NCBI GenBank assembly: GCA_964563535.1
Contig: CAZLXP010000035.1
Location: 1 to 23,082 of the forward strand
DNA: 23,082 bases
Origin: WVWN01 sp964563535
GTDB taxonomy: Bacteria; RBG-13-66-14; B26-G2; WVWN01
Direction of reading: 5' to 3'
This document shows, in pieces, positions 8,102-14,593 of the stretch (the stretch's first letter is position 1; every line of letters starts with the position of its first letter). The translations under genes were made by a program, and so were the position numbers. The notes below the pieces were generated by a model. The model did not search any database and was not told the DNA's origin. It saw only the letters and a list, made by a program, of their open reading frames with translations.

Positions 8102-8371
8102 TTAGCCGTCGTTCCGCGTTACGATTCCCTTGGCCTCCAGTTCAGCCAGGAACGACGCCAGGTCAGCCTCGAGTTCGGCCGGCGGGGCGTCGTATTCCTC
8201 CTGGAGAAGGCGCAGGATCTCACCTTCGTTTTTACCCTCGTCAAGGAGTTCTACTATCCGGACGCCGGCCCCCTTCACGTTGTGCAACGTGCTGTCGTGG
8301 GGCGTCAGGATAAAGTATTCATCGCCGATTTTGCGGTAGGCGATTTCCTTTTTCTTCAAGCTGTAAGTCAT
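8102..8371 (-). CDS. PqqD-family peptide chaperone (RiPP recognition element)
   Basis: The protein is 89 residues, typical of stand-alone PqqD-like proteins. It starts with a beta-rich region YRKIGDEYFILTPHDSTLHNVKGAG, with the family-typical VKGAGVRIVELLDEGK turn into a helix. The helical part EILRLLQEEYDAPPAELEADLASFLAELEAKGIV is the wHTH-like half that ends nearly all members. PqqD-type domains bind the leader of a precursor peptide and present it to the radical SAM enzyme. Its position between precursor 2 (21-nt gap) and the radical SAM gene agrees. ATG at 8371 has no strong ribosome binding site. Confidence 0.9.
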   Translation of the reverse strand: MTYSLKKKEIAYRKIGDEYFILTPHDSTLHNVKGAGVRIVELLDEGKNEGEILRLLQEEYDAPPAELEADLASFLAELEAKGIVTRNDG

Positions 8372-8392
8372 AGTGGCTTCGGGCTCTTATCT

Positions 8393-8590
8393 TTAGGAGA
8401 AGGGAACGGGGGGCCAACCGAGTTCGGGACATTCGACGTTTCGGATTTTGTACGGGTAGTCGCAGAATTCTTCGTATTTCAAACCGTCGGCGCATACCCC
8501 CGGCGAGGGCTGGTTGACGCCGCAGGCTTGCGACGTTAGCTTGAACACTTGCTCGCTGCCTACGGAGGGCTTATCGTACTTCTTCTTCAC
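8393..8590 (-). CDS. Putative RiPP precursor peptide 2
   Basis: A 65-residue peptide that aligns without gaps to precursor 1 with 31 identical positions. The shared leader-like half reads K-P-x-[IV]-G-S-E-x-V-F-x-L-x-S-Q-A-C-x-V-N-Q. The second half has Cys at 23, 33, 43 and 54, aromatic residues, and a Pro-rich end GWPPVPFS. The start is GTG at 8590, preceded on the minus strand by AAGGA with 7-nt spacing, a good match. It lies 21 nt ahead of the pqqD-like gene. A KP-x-GSExVF-type N-terminus is, to my recollection, seen in other small peptides beside radical SAM genes, but I recognise no named family. The precursor role is inferred from size, duplication, cysteines and neighbours. Confidence 0.75.
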   Translation of the reverse strand: MKKKYDKPSVGSEQVFKLTSQACGVNQPSPGVCADGLKYEEFCDYPYKIRNVECPELGWPPVPFS

Positions 8591-8770
8591 TTTTTTATCC
8601 TTAACTTTATTCCGGGCGTTTCGACGCGGCCGGATTTTTTTCGGGTTTGAGGTTGCGTAGTCGAAAGAGCCGGCGTACGTTAAATTACGTCTTAAGTGGG
8701 GGGCTCTACAACCGCCCGTTTTCGCCCTCCTCGGAACGCGGCGGCGGCACCCGTGGCGGGTTCCGCATCG

Positions 8771-8968
8771 TTAAGATCTCTCTTGCAACGGGAACGTGAT
8801 CTCACCGCAAAACACGTTTTTCACCTTCCACGAGAAGGGGTAGCAGGCTTCATACATTATACCACTTTGGCACTCACCGGGGCACCGCTGGTTTACGTCG
8901 CAGGCTTGCGACGCCAACGAGAAGACGCGCTCGCTCCCGATGGTGGGTTTTACGTAATTACGCTTCAT
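8771..8968 (-). CDS. Putative RiPP precursor peptide 1
   Basis: A 65-residue peptide, paralogous to precursor 2 and exactly the same length when started at ATG 8968. It has KPTIGSERVFSLASQACDVN in the conserved part and Cys at 23, 29, 33, 42 and 54; Cys29 is absent from the paralog and Cys42 is shifted by one. The core-like half contains YEACYPFSWKVKNVFC. A further in-frame ATG at 8977 adds three residues but touches the ribosome binding site, so it is not used here. The start overlaps the end of the HprK-like gene by 11 nt, and 180 nt separate it from precursor 2. No Gly-Gly protease site or signal peptide is visible, so cleavage and export are unknown. Confidence 0.75.
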   Translation of the reverse strand: MKRNYVKPTIGSERVFSLASQACDVNQRCPGECQSGIMYEACYPFSWKVKNVFCGEITFPLQERS

Positions 8969-9788
8969 GGCGCCCATCCTTTATAGAAATCGCTTTGTGT
9001 AATATTTGGCGGAATCCTTCAACGGCGGCCCCCTCTTCCAGAGGAACTTTTACCGCGAAAGCGCTCGAGCGGCCCACCACGTCCGCGACGCGCTCGAAAG
9101 CTACCCGCCTTAAGCCGGCGTCGGCCCCCTCCGGGACGAAGACGTTAGGCCACAACTCGCGCGCGGCGTCCGCGGGCCCAAGAAGCGCGTTCGCGAATTC
9201 CCGGCCCGAGCGGTGGAAGGTCAACGCCCGCAGCAGGCCGCCGCCGGTTTTTACTCGTTCGATGCCCGTTCCGCGGAAAGGGAGCGCCCATACGCGGCCG
9301 TTCGCATCCACGACGTTCATCTCATCCGAGTAGACCGCGAACCGGGTCCGCAACATCGCGGCTAGCGTCGACTTTCCGCTCTCGCTCTCGCCGCACGAGA
9401 CTACCGCGTCGTCACTTTCGGCGAAAGCCACCGAATGCAATACCAACCCTCCCCGGCGATAGCTCTCCCAAATAAATATTTGCCTCAGGAACGTTTCGAA
9501 AAACGCGCCGCCCCCCGGGGTAAGCGTAACTACCCCCCGCCCGGCGACCGAATCGTACCACCCCTCCCCCGTATCGGCGCTTGCGCGGAGTATCTCTCCC
9601 TCGAGCTCGAAACCGGCCCGCGGCGATGCGGGCGGCTCGGCCGCGGACCTAACCGTAAGGGTCGGCCCGGAAGCGTCGCGGGCCCGTTCTACCCCGCCCG
9701 GCTCGAGACTATGCGCCAACCTTCGCCCCAGCTCGGCGCCGGCCTCCACCGTTACGCGAAGCCAGGGCGGCCCGACGACGAGCCTCAT
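8958..9788 (-). CDS. HPr kinase-like P-loop protein of the peptide cluster
   Basis: This 276-residue protein has a Walker A motif GESESGKST at about residues 133-141, then RFAVYSDEMNVVD and VWALPFRGTG. That order (P-loop, S-D-E after a strand, then a W/P-F-G-rich turn) matches the HprK/PEP-carboxykinase-like proteins found in several RiPP clusters, including some lasso peptide and PqqD-containing cassettes. Some relatives phosphorylate the peptide; the substrate here is unproven. The N-terminal 110 residues are of unknown fold. The start is ATG 9788, overlapping the propeller stop in an ATGA arrangement; the same frame is open back to 9956, but that part overlaps the propeller gene and is not used. 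The end overlaps the precursor 1 start. Confidence 0.75.
   Translation of the reverse strand: MRLVVGPPWLRVTVEAGAELGRRLAHSLEPGGVERARDASGPTLTVRSAAEPPASPRAGFELEGEILRASADTGEGWYDSVAGRGVVTLTPGGGAFFETFLRQIFIWESYRRGGLVLHSVAFAESDDAVVSCGESESGKSTLAAMLRTRFAVYSDEMNVVDANGRVWALPFRGTGIERVKTGGGLLRALTFHRSGREFANALLGPADAARELWPNVFVPEGADAGLRRVAFERVADVVGRSSAFAVKVPLEEGAAVEGFRQILHKAISIKDGRHEA
8977..8982 (-). promoter_or_regulatory. Ribosome binding site that decides the precursor 1 start
   Basis: On the minus strand AAAGGA occupies 8982-8977, 8 nt upstream of ATG 8968. The other candidate ATG at 8977 shares its first base with this element and so has no usable spacing. The site lies inside the last codons of the HprK-like gene, linking the two genes' translation. 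Confidence 0.7.
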
Positions 9789-10609
9789 CGGTAGAGCGCT
9801 TTTATACGGCCGAAGCTCGTCGGATTTACGGCCGGGTATTCCTGTTTCCCCCAATTTATCTCGTGCTCGTATACCCGCTTGAAGTAACTGGAGGCGAAAA
9901 ATATATGGGTATCGTTCCGGGTCGCGAGGTCGCCGGTGAAATAACCCTCGGGACAAGGGACGTCGATTTTAAACTGCTGGCCCTCGTAGGGTTCGCCGTT
10001 TAAGCCGTAGATATACACCCACCCGTCGACGTTGCCCAGGTTCATCAGTACCTTTTTTTGAGTGGGGACGTGGGTGATGATGTTCAGGCCGGAGGGGTAT
10101 TTAGCGCCGGCCCAACTCTTCACGATCGTGCCGCTGGAAGGCGAGAACTTGTAGACGTAGAAGTGGCTCGAGCTATTGTTCGCGATGTAGACGTAACCGG
10201 CATCGGCGGCGATGCCTTCCCCGGCGGAGACGCCGGTGGCCGCGTAACTGGCGACGACGGAGCCGCTCGCGGGAATTATTTTATACAACCGCGTCGGGTC
10301 GCCGGTGTCGGCCCAGAGGTAGCCTGAGGCATAGGCCAGGCCGTACATGAACCTCCCCGCCGGCTTGGGGGAAGGCACGTAGGAACCGATTACGGAGCCG
10401 GTGTCGGGGTTCATTCGGTATATAGTCATCGTGACGGAATCGCTCAAGTAGAGTATGTCGTCCCCGAAGGTGAGGCCCGTCGGGTATTGCGTCGGCGCCG
10501 GGAACGAATTGATAATCTTGTCGCCGGCGGCCCGGGCGGGGACCGCCGCGGCGCTTACCAAGCTTACGGCTAAAATCGCAGCTTTAATGTATCGGCCTTC
10601 TTTAGTCAT
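9785..10609 (-). CDS. Secreted beta-propeller protein with C-terminal SFGxIKAxY tag
   Basis: A 274-residue protein with an N-terminal signal peptide (basic start, hydrophobic AAILAVSLVSAAAVPA, cleavage near ARA-AG). It contains several WD/YncE-like blades: PTGLTFGDDILYLSDSVTMT, MYGLAYASGYLWADTG, GEGIAADAGYVYIANN and others, with GSVIGSY/GSVVASY/GTIVKSW strands between. It ends in PTSFGRIKALYR, nearly the same as the end of the divergently transcribed NHL protein. ATG at 10609 follows GGAGG with 8-nt spacing and lies about 50 nt from a good minus-strand promoter. It is the first gene of the peptide operon, sharing an ATGA overlap with the HprK-like gene. Function is unknown; an extracellular or envelope location is likely. 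Confidence 0.75.
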   Translation of the reverse strand: MTKEGRYIKAAILAVSLVSAAAVPARAAGDKIINSFPAPTQYPTGLTFGDDILYLSDSVTMTIYRMNPDTGSVIGSYVPSPKPAGRFMYGLAYASGYLWADTGDPTRLYKIIPASGSVVASYAATGVSAGEGIAADAGYVYIANNSSSHFYVYKFSPSSGTIVKSWAGAKYPSGLNIITHVPTQKKVLMNLGNVDGWVYIYGLNGEPYEGQQFKIDVPCPEGYFTGDLATRNDTHIFFASSYFKRVYEHEINWGKQEYPAVNPTSFGRIKALYR

Positions 10610-10665
10610 TAACGGATACCTCCGCGGCGTTGCCTTTAAACCCGGATTTCCTACGTCTACCGTTA

Positions 10666-10694
10666 AATATAACAGAATCCGAAAATGAAGTCAA
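10666..10694 (-). promoter_or_regulatory. Sigma70-type promoter for the peptide-cluster operon
   Basis: On the minus strand the -35 is TTGACT (10694-10689) and the -10 is TATATT (10671-10666), separated by exactly 17 nt. Each matches five of six consensus bases. Transcription would start near 10659, giving a leader of about 50 nt to ATG 10609. Confidence 0.7.
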
Positions 10695-10701
10695 ACTTTT
10701 A

Positions 10702-10730
10702 TAGACATTTGGAGGGGGCCGTGTTAAAAT
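10702..10730 (+). promoter_or_regulatory. Sigma70-type promoter for the NHL-repeat gene
   Basis: The -35 is TAGACA (10702-10707) and the -10 is TAAAAT (10725-10730), with 17-nt spacing; each matches five of six consensus bases. Only 7 bp separate its -35 from the -35 of the opposite promoter, so the two are back to back and could share one regulator. Confidence 0.7.
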
Positions 10731-10826
10731 ATGTCGCAATTATCGGGAATAGATATTATAATAAACATCGTGCCGTCGAGGTGTTGGGGTTTTAGTCCAT
10801 AGTTGAGTGGTACGAGAGGAGCAGCC

Positions 10827-11801
10827 ATGAGAAAACGCTACATAGCCCTGAGCGCGGCGTTGTTATGCGCGGCCGCGGTTTGGGCAACCGAGCCGTATAG
10901 TTACGCCGGCCAGTGGGGCGGAATAGGTTCGGGGAACGGCCAATTCCAGCTCCCCGCCGCCGTGGCCGTCGCCGATAACGGAGACGTTTACGTCGCCGAC
11001 GCCGGCAATTACCGGGTGCAATATTTTAACGACGTAGGGCGGTACCGGGGCCAGTGGGAAACAAAAGAGCCCGGCCTGCCGTATCCGCCGGGCGGTATCG
11101 ACGTAGCGCCCTCGCTCGGCTACGGCGACGCGCCCGTCTACACGACCGAGTCGGGCGGGGCCCGCGTCTCGCACTGGACCCTTATCGGCAGATTTAGAGG
11201 CGGCTGGGGCTCGCTCGGTAAGGGCAACGGCGAGTTCGATAATACCGAGGGCGTCGAGGCGGCTTTGGGCTACGTCTACGTCGCCGACGCGCACAACCAC
11301 CGCATCCAGTATTTCACTCCCGCCGGGGAATACGTGGGCCAGTGGGGTTCGAACGGAACGGGCAACGGCCAGTTTTGGTTTCCCACCGACGTCGCCGTCG
11401 GCCCCGAAAGAAAAGTCTACGTCGCGGATTATGCCAACCACCGGATCCAGTATTTTACGGCGACGGGAAGTTACCTCGGGCAGTGGGGCTCCGAGGGAAG
11501 CGGCGACGGCCAGTTTAATTGCCCGCGCGGCGTCGCCGTGGATGATCGGGGCCGCGTTTTCGTCGCCGATTTTCTGAATCACCGGATACAATATTTTGAC
11601 CCGAGCGGTAGCTTCCTGGGCAAGTGGGGTTCGTACGGAACCGGCGACGGCGAGTTCGATAAACCTTGCGGCATTGAGGTGAACTCGGGCCGGCGCGTGT
11701 ACGTGGCCGATACGTGGAACAACCGGATACAATACTTCGACGAAGGGCCCGTCAATATAAAACCGTCCTCGTTCGGCAAAATTAAGGCTATCTATAAATA
11801 A
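10827..11801 (+). CDS. Secreted six-repeat NHL beta-propeller protein with C-terminal SFGxIKAxY tag
   Basis: A 324-residue protein with signal peptide MRKRYIALSAALLCAAAVWA. Six NHL-type repeats of about 45-50 residues follow, the best ones reading GQWGS-x-G-x-G-x-GQF...VAV...VYVADxxNHRIQYF. Six repeats are enough for one six-bladed propeller, a fold that binds proteins, RNA or carbohydrates. It ends in PSSFGKIKAIYK, matching the other propeller's PTSFGRIKALYR. The start is ATG 10827 because AGAGGAG sits 6 nt upstream; the in-frame start at 10803 would put eight residues before the signal peptide. A strong terminator follows, so this gene is probably a single transcript. Ligand unknown. Confidence 0.85.
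   Translation: MRKRYIALSAALLCAAAVWATEPYSYAGQWGGIGSGNGQFQLPAAVAVADNGDVYVADAGNYRVQYFNDVGRYRGQWETKEPGLPYPPGGIDVAPSLGYGDAPVYTTESGGARVSHWTLIGRFRGGWGSLGKGNGEFDNTEGVEAALGYVYVADAHNHRIQYFTPAGEYVGQWGSNGTGNGQFWFPTDVAVGPERKVYVADYANHRIQYFTATGSYLGQWGSEGSGDGQFNCPRGVAVDDRGRVFVADFLNHRIQYFDPSGSFLGKWGSYGTGDGEFDKPCGIEVNSGRRVYVADTWNNRIQYFDEGPVNIKPSSFGKIKAIYK
10902..11741 (+). repeat. Six tandem NHL repeats (protein level)
   Basis: Six in-frame repeats of 135-153 nt code for the propeller blades. Repeats 1 and 3-6 carry [QKG]WG...GQF or GEF and V[YF]VAD...[RH]N[HYN]R[IV]QYF. Repeat 2 (about 11043-11190) is degenerate, with PPGGIDVAP and VYTTESGGARVSHW in place of the signature. Confidence 0.8.
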
Positions 11802-11877
11802 ATAGGGAGGATATGAGGGTTTCGCCCTTCGGCGCCGTCACGCCCTTTTAGGCGGCGCGGATAAGGCCGCGAGAAAC

Positions 11878-11912
11878 CGGGACCCCTTTTTGGTTGGGGG
11901 TCCCGTTTTTTT
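11878..11912 (+). terminator. Strong Rho-independent terminator after the NHL gene
   Basis: A 9-bp perfect stem, CGGGACCCC (11878-11886) with GGGGTCCCG (11897-11905), encloses a 10-nt loop and is followed by seven T (11906-11912). It insulates the Kor-Hdr operon promoter, whose -35 begins 53 nt later. Confidence 0.92.
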
Positions 11913-11964
11913 GGGGGGGCGGCCGGCGTGATGCCATACAATGCCGGCTTATAAAGAAAAAAAC

Positions 11965-11993
11965 TTGAATCAGGAAAGGTTCGGTTATATAAT
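11965..11993 (+). promoter_or_regulatory. Sigma70-type promoter of the Kor-Hdr operon
   Basis: The -35 TTGAAT (11965-11970) and a perfect -10 TATAAT (11988-11993) are spaced by 17 nt. The predicted start is near 12000. A GGACGTCC palindrome (12005-12012) lies just downstream and could be an operator, or part of the leader structure. Confidence 0.75.
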
Positions 11994-11999
11994 GTAAAT

Positions 12000-12234
12000 A
12001 TACAGGACGTCCGGGAGATGGCATCCGTCTCTTGCCGTAAGCGGCCGACGTTCTACGTTCCCCATATCCGGACGGCCCCGTTTTTGTTTAACCGGCGGCG
12101 ATACGAGCGACGCCCCAAGGACTTCCCGGCGGGCCGAAGTCCATCGTAGATTCGGCATAGCGGCCGGGGAGCGTGTTTTTTTCTGCGCCGGGGGCCGCGG
12201 GCGTCGGCTGGGCCGCGTTTGAGGAGTGGTAGTT
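12000..12234 (+). promoter_or_regulatory. Long structured 5' leader of the Kor-Hdr operon
   Basis: About 235 nt without a credible gene separate the promoter from korD. The first part can fold into a multibranch element. GTCCGG (12009-12014) pairs with CCGGAC (12068-12073) and encloses three hairpins: GAGATGG/CCGTCTC (12015-12031, CAT loop, one G-U pair), GCCG/CGGC (12034-12045, TAAG loop) and ACGT/ACGT (12048-12058). TTTTTGTTT follows at 12081-12089. Further on, GGACTT/AAGTCC (12119-12142) forms another stem and a T7 run lies at about 12177-12183. I recognise no known riboswitch class; partial likeness to the fluoride motif fails on the pseudoknot. Confidence 0.4.
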
Positions 12235-12528
12235 ATGAAGTTTTGGCGGACGCCGCTCGACGCCGACAAGATGAAGATCCCGCGCGGCGAGCTCCATATA
12301 ATAGTAGAGCGGTGTAAGGGGTGCGGGTTTTGCGTGGAGTATTGCCCGCGGGACGTGTTGGAGATGAGCGACGAATTCAACTCCAAGGGGTACCACCCGC
12401 CGAGGGCAGTTAAGCCCGAAAAGTGCGTGAATTGCGACTTGTGCGAGATGATTTGCCCCGAGTTCGCGATCTATTGTTTAACGGTGGAAGAAGAGACCGT
12501 ACCGGCGGAAGGAGGCCAAGGCTCGTGA
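12235..12528 (+). CDS. korD: 2-oxoacid:ferredoxin oxidoreductase, delta (ferredoxin) subunit
   Basis: A 97-residue 2x[4Fe-4S] ferredoxin domain protein. Cys27, 30, 33 and 37 form CKGCGFCVEYCP, and Cys64, 67, 70 and 74 form CVNCDLCEMICP, with an insert between them (SDEFNSKGYHPP) that is typical of KorD/VorD subunits. It passes electrons from the catalytic subunits to free ferredoxin. The start is ATG 12235, preceded by TTTGAGGAG at 8-nt spacing; GTG at 12226 is too close to that site. The korA start overlaps the stop (GTGA). It is the first gene of an operon that appears to run to at least 23039. Confidence 0.92.
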   Translation: MKFWRTPLDADKMKIPRGELHIIVERCKGCGFCVEYCPRDVLEMSDEFNSKGYHPPRAVKPEKCVNCDLCEMICPEFAIYCLTVEEETVPAEGGQGS

Positions 12529-13688
12529 AGGCGGACCCCATCGGCGTCAATAAAGGCACGTTCTATCTCGACGGCGACCGCGCCGTCGCGGAGGGGGCCA
12601 TGGCGGCCGGGTGCCGTTTCTTCGCCGGCTATCCCATCACCCCTTCCACGGAATGTGCCGAACATATTAGCGAACGTTTCCCCGAAGTAGGCGGCATTTT
12701 TATCCAGATGGAGGACGAGATCGCGTCCATTATGGCCGTAATCGGCGCGGCGTGGGGCGGCGCGCGGAGTATGACCGTCACCTCCGGCCCGGGCATCAGC
12801 CTGATGATGGAGAGCATCGGCCTGGCGGCCATGCTCGAGACGCCGTGCGTCGTCGCCAACGTCCAGCGCGGCGGCCCGTCTACCGGCTTGCCGACGATGG
12901 TGGGCCAGGCCGACGTTATGCAGGCGCGCTGGGGCTCCCACGGCGACTACGAGATAATCGCCTATGCGCCGCAGTCGCCGCAGGAGGCGTTCGACTTCAC
13001 CATCAAGGCGTTCAATATGGCCGAAAAATACCGCACGCCGGTAATCGTGCTTCTCGACGAGTGCGTGGGCCATATGGTCGAGAAGGTGGTCATCCCGTCG
13101 GCCGACGCCATCGAGATCGAGCCCCGGCGCTTGACCAGCGCGGCCAAAGGCGAGTACCTCCCGTTCGCCTACGGCGACGACCTGGTTCCGGATATGGCGG
13201 AGGCCGGCATGGGGTACCGCTTCCACGTTACCGGCCTCACCCACGACGAGCGCGGTTATCCCGATATGAGCGTGCGGTGCCAGAATTGGCTCGTACCGCG
13301 GCTGGTGGCGAAGATTCGCCAGAACGCCGACGCCATCGTCGAATTCGACGAGGAAAGTACCGACGGCGCGGACGTAGTGGTCGTCTCCTTCGGCATCAGC
13401 GCCCGCGTCTCGCGCATGGCGATCGACCTCGCCCGCGAGCAGGGCATCAAGGTCGGGTCTTTCAGGTTGCGCGCCATATGGCCTTTCCCGGAGAAGCGCA
13501 TCGCCGACCTCGCGACGAAGATCAAGGCGTTCGTGGTCGTCGAGATCAACCTGGGCCAGATTTTCTACGAGGTCCAACGCTGCGCCGCGGGCCGGTGCGA
13601 GACCCTCTTGTCGCCTCACGCCGGCGGCGGCGTCCACGAACCGGAAGATATATTGAAGGTCATCGCAAAGGGGGCCGGAGTAAAATGA
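12525..13688 (+). CDS. korA: 2-oxoacid:ferredoxin oxidoreductase, alpha subunit
   Basis: This 387-residue subunit starts at GTG 12525, right after GGAGGCCAAG and overlapping the korD stop. It shows the KorA pattern: GDRAVAEGAMAAGCRFFAGYPITPST, then FIQMEDEIASIMAVIGAAWGGARSMTVTSGPGISLM, then QRGGPSTGLPTMVGQADV. A C-terminal transketolase-like domain VVVSFGISARVSR...FRLRAIWPFPEKRI follows. With KorB it forms the thiamine diphosphate active site that decarboxylates a 2-oxoacid and makes the CoA ester. 2-oxoglutarate is the likeliest substrate by family resemblance, but a branched-chain (Vor) enzyme is not excluded. The stop overlaps the korB ATG. Confidence 0.92.
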   Translation: MKADPIGVNKGTFYLDGDRAVAEGAMAAGCRFFAGYPITPSTECAEHISERFPEVGGIFIQMEDEIASIMAVIGAAWGGARSMTVTSGPGISLMMESIGLAAMLETPCVVANVQRGGPSTGLPTMVGQADVMQARWGSHGDYEIIAYAPQSPQEAFDFTIKAFNMAEKYRTPVIVLLDECVGHMVEKVVIPSADAIEIEPRRLTSAAKGEYLPFAYGDDLVPDMAEAGMGYRFHVTGLTHDERGYPDMSVRCQNWLVPRLVAKIRQNADAIVEFDEESTDGADVVVVSFGISARVSRMAIDLAREQGIKVGSFRLRAIWPFPEKRIADLATKIKAFVVVEINLGQIFYEVQRCAAGRCETLLSPHAGGGVHEPEDILKVIAKGAGVK

Positions 13689-14593
13689 GCCCGAAGGGAA
13701 TACCGGAGGCGGTCATCGCCGCGGTCAGCCCGGAAGAACATCCCATCGCGCCGTTTTTGCGGATGGACCGCATGCCGCATATTTGGTGCAGCACGTGCGG
13801 CATCGGCACGACGGTGAAGGCGTTGGCCGCGGCCTTGGAGAAGTTGGGGACGGACCTCGACAAAGTGGCCATAGTTTCGGGGATCGGCTGCACCGGCCGC
13901 GTTGCGGGTTACGTTCGCCTGGACAGCTTCCACACCACCCACGGCCGGCCGATACCGTTCGCCACCGGCCTTAAACTCGCCAAGCCCGAGCTCGACGTCA
14001 TCGTCTTCTCGGGCGACGGGGACCTCGTCGCCATCGGCGGCAACCACTTCATCCACGCCGCGCGCCGCAACATGGACATCAAGGTCGTCTGCGTCAATAA
14101 CTTCATCTACGGCATGACGGGGGGCCAGGTCGCGCCTACCACCCCCCTCACCGCCCTCACCTCCACCACGCCGTACGGCAACGCCGAGCCGCCGTTCAAC
14201 CTCTGCCACCTCGCCGCGGCCTGCGGCGCCAACTACGTCGCCCGGTGGACGGCGCTCCACGTCCGCCGCTTGACCAAGGCCTTCACCGAGATATTGGTCA
14301 AGCCGGGCTTCTGCTTCGTCGAGATCATAACCCCGTGTTCGACGCTCTACGCGCGCCGGAATCGCCTCGGCACCGGCCTGGACGTCATGAAGTATTACCA
14401 CGATAACACGGTCATCGAGCACGGCGCGGACCCGGCGGATACCGACATCGCTTTCGGCGGGCCGATTATCTGCGGCAAGTTCGTCGAGCGCGACCGGCCG
14501 ACGTGGCTGGGATACCAGGACCAACACCTCGCCGGGAAGTTGGGCGAAAAATATTACCGCGGCAAAGTCTTGCGGGAGGCGGGCAAGCGATGA
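13685..14593 (+). CDS. korB: 2-oxoacid:ferredoxin oxidoreductase, beta (ThDP-binding) subunit
   Basis: A 302-residue ThDP-binding subunit. The proximal cluster region begins with WCSTCGIGTTVKAL, and SGIGCTGR follows. The ThDP/Mg motif is SGDGDLVAIGGNHFIHAARRN...CVNN, and a further GMTGGQVAPTTP is characteristic of KorB/VorB. It starts at ATG 13685 in an ATGA overlap with the korA stop and ends in an ATGA overlap with korC, so the four subunits are tightly coupled in translation. The same frame is open much further upstream (to 12752), but that part lies over korA and is not coding. Confidence 0.94.
   Translation: MSPKGIPEAVIAAVSPEEHPIAPFLRMDRMPHIWCSTCGIGTTVKALAAALEKLGTDLDKVAIVSGIGCTGRVAGYVRLDSFHTTHGRPIPFATGLKLAKPELDVIVFSGDGDLVAIGGNHFIHAARRNMDIKVVCVNNFIYGMTGGQVAPTTPLTALTSTTPYGNAEPPFNLCHLAAACGANYVARWTALHVRRLTKAFTEILVKPGFCFVEIITPCSTLYARRNRLGTGLDVMKYYHDNTVIEHGADPADTDIAFGGPIICGKFVERDRPTWLGYQDQHLAGKLGEKYYRGKVLREAGKR

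Noticed and set aside
6720..8105. 461-residue plus-strand frame across the radical SAM gene
   Set aside because: It is antisense to a gene with complete radical SAM and SPASM motifs, crosses a terminator and shows no family pattern.
8591..8770. Internal promoter or third precursor between the two precursor genes
   Set aside because: The 180-nt spacer has no ORF with the precursor motif, and candidate -35/-10 boxes match only about half the consensus bases.
9789..9956. N-terminal extension of the HprK-like frame
   Set aside because: It overlaps the end of the secreted propeller gene, and the ATGA junction at 9788 is a natural coupled start.
12005..12075. Fluoride (crcB) riboswitch
   Set aside because: Short stretches such as GAGATGGCATCC and TTCTACG resemble the motif, but the required loop-to-3' pseudoknot cannot form and the hairpin folds better as a simple 7-bp stem with a CAT loop.
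12752..13684. Long upstream extension of the korB frame
   Set aside because: This part overlaps korA in another frame and has Arg/Gly-rich noise composition; korB proper begins at the ATGA overlap at 13685.
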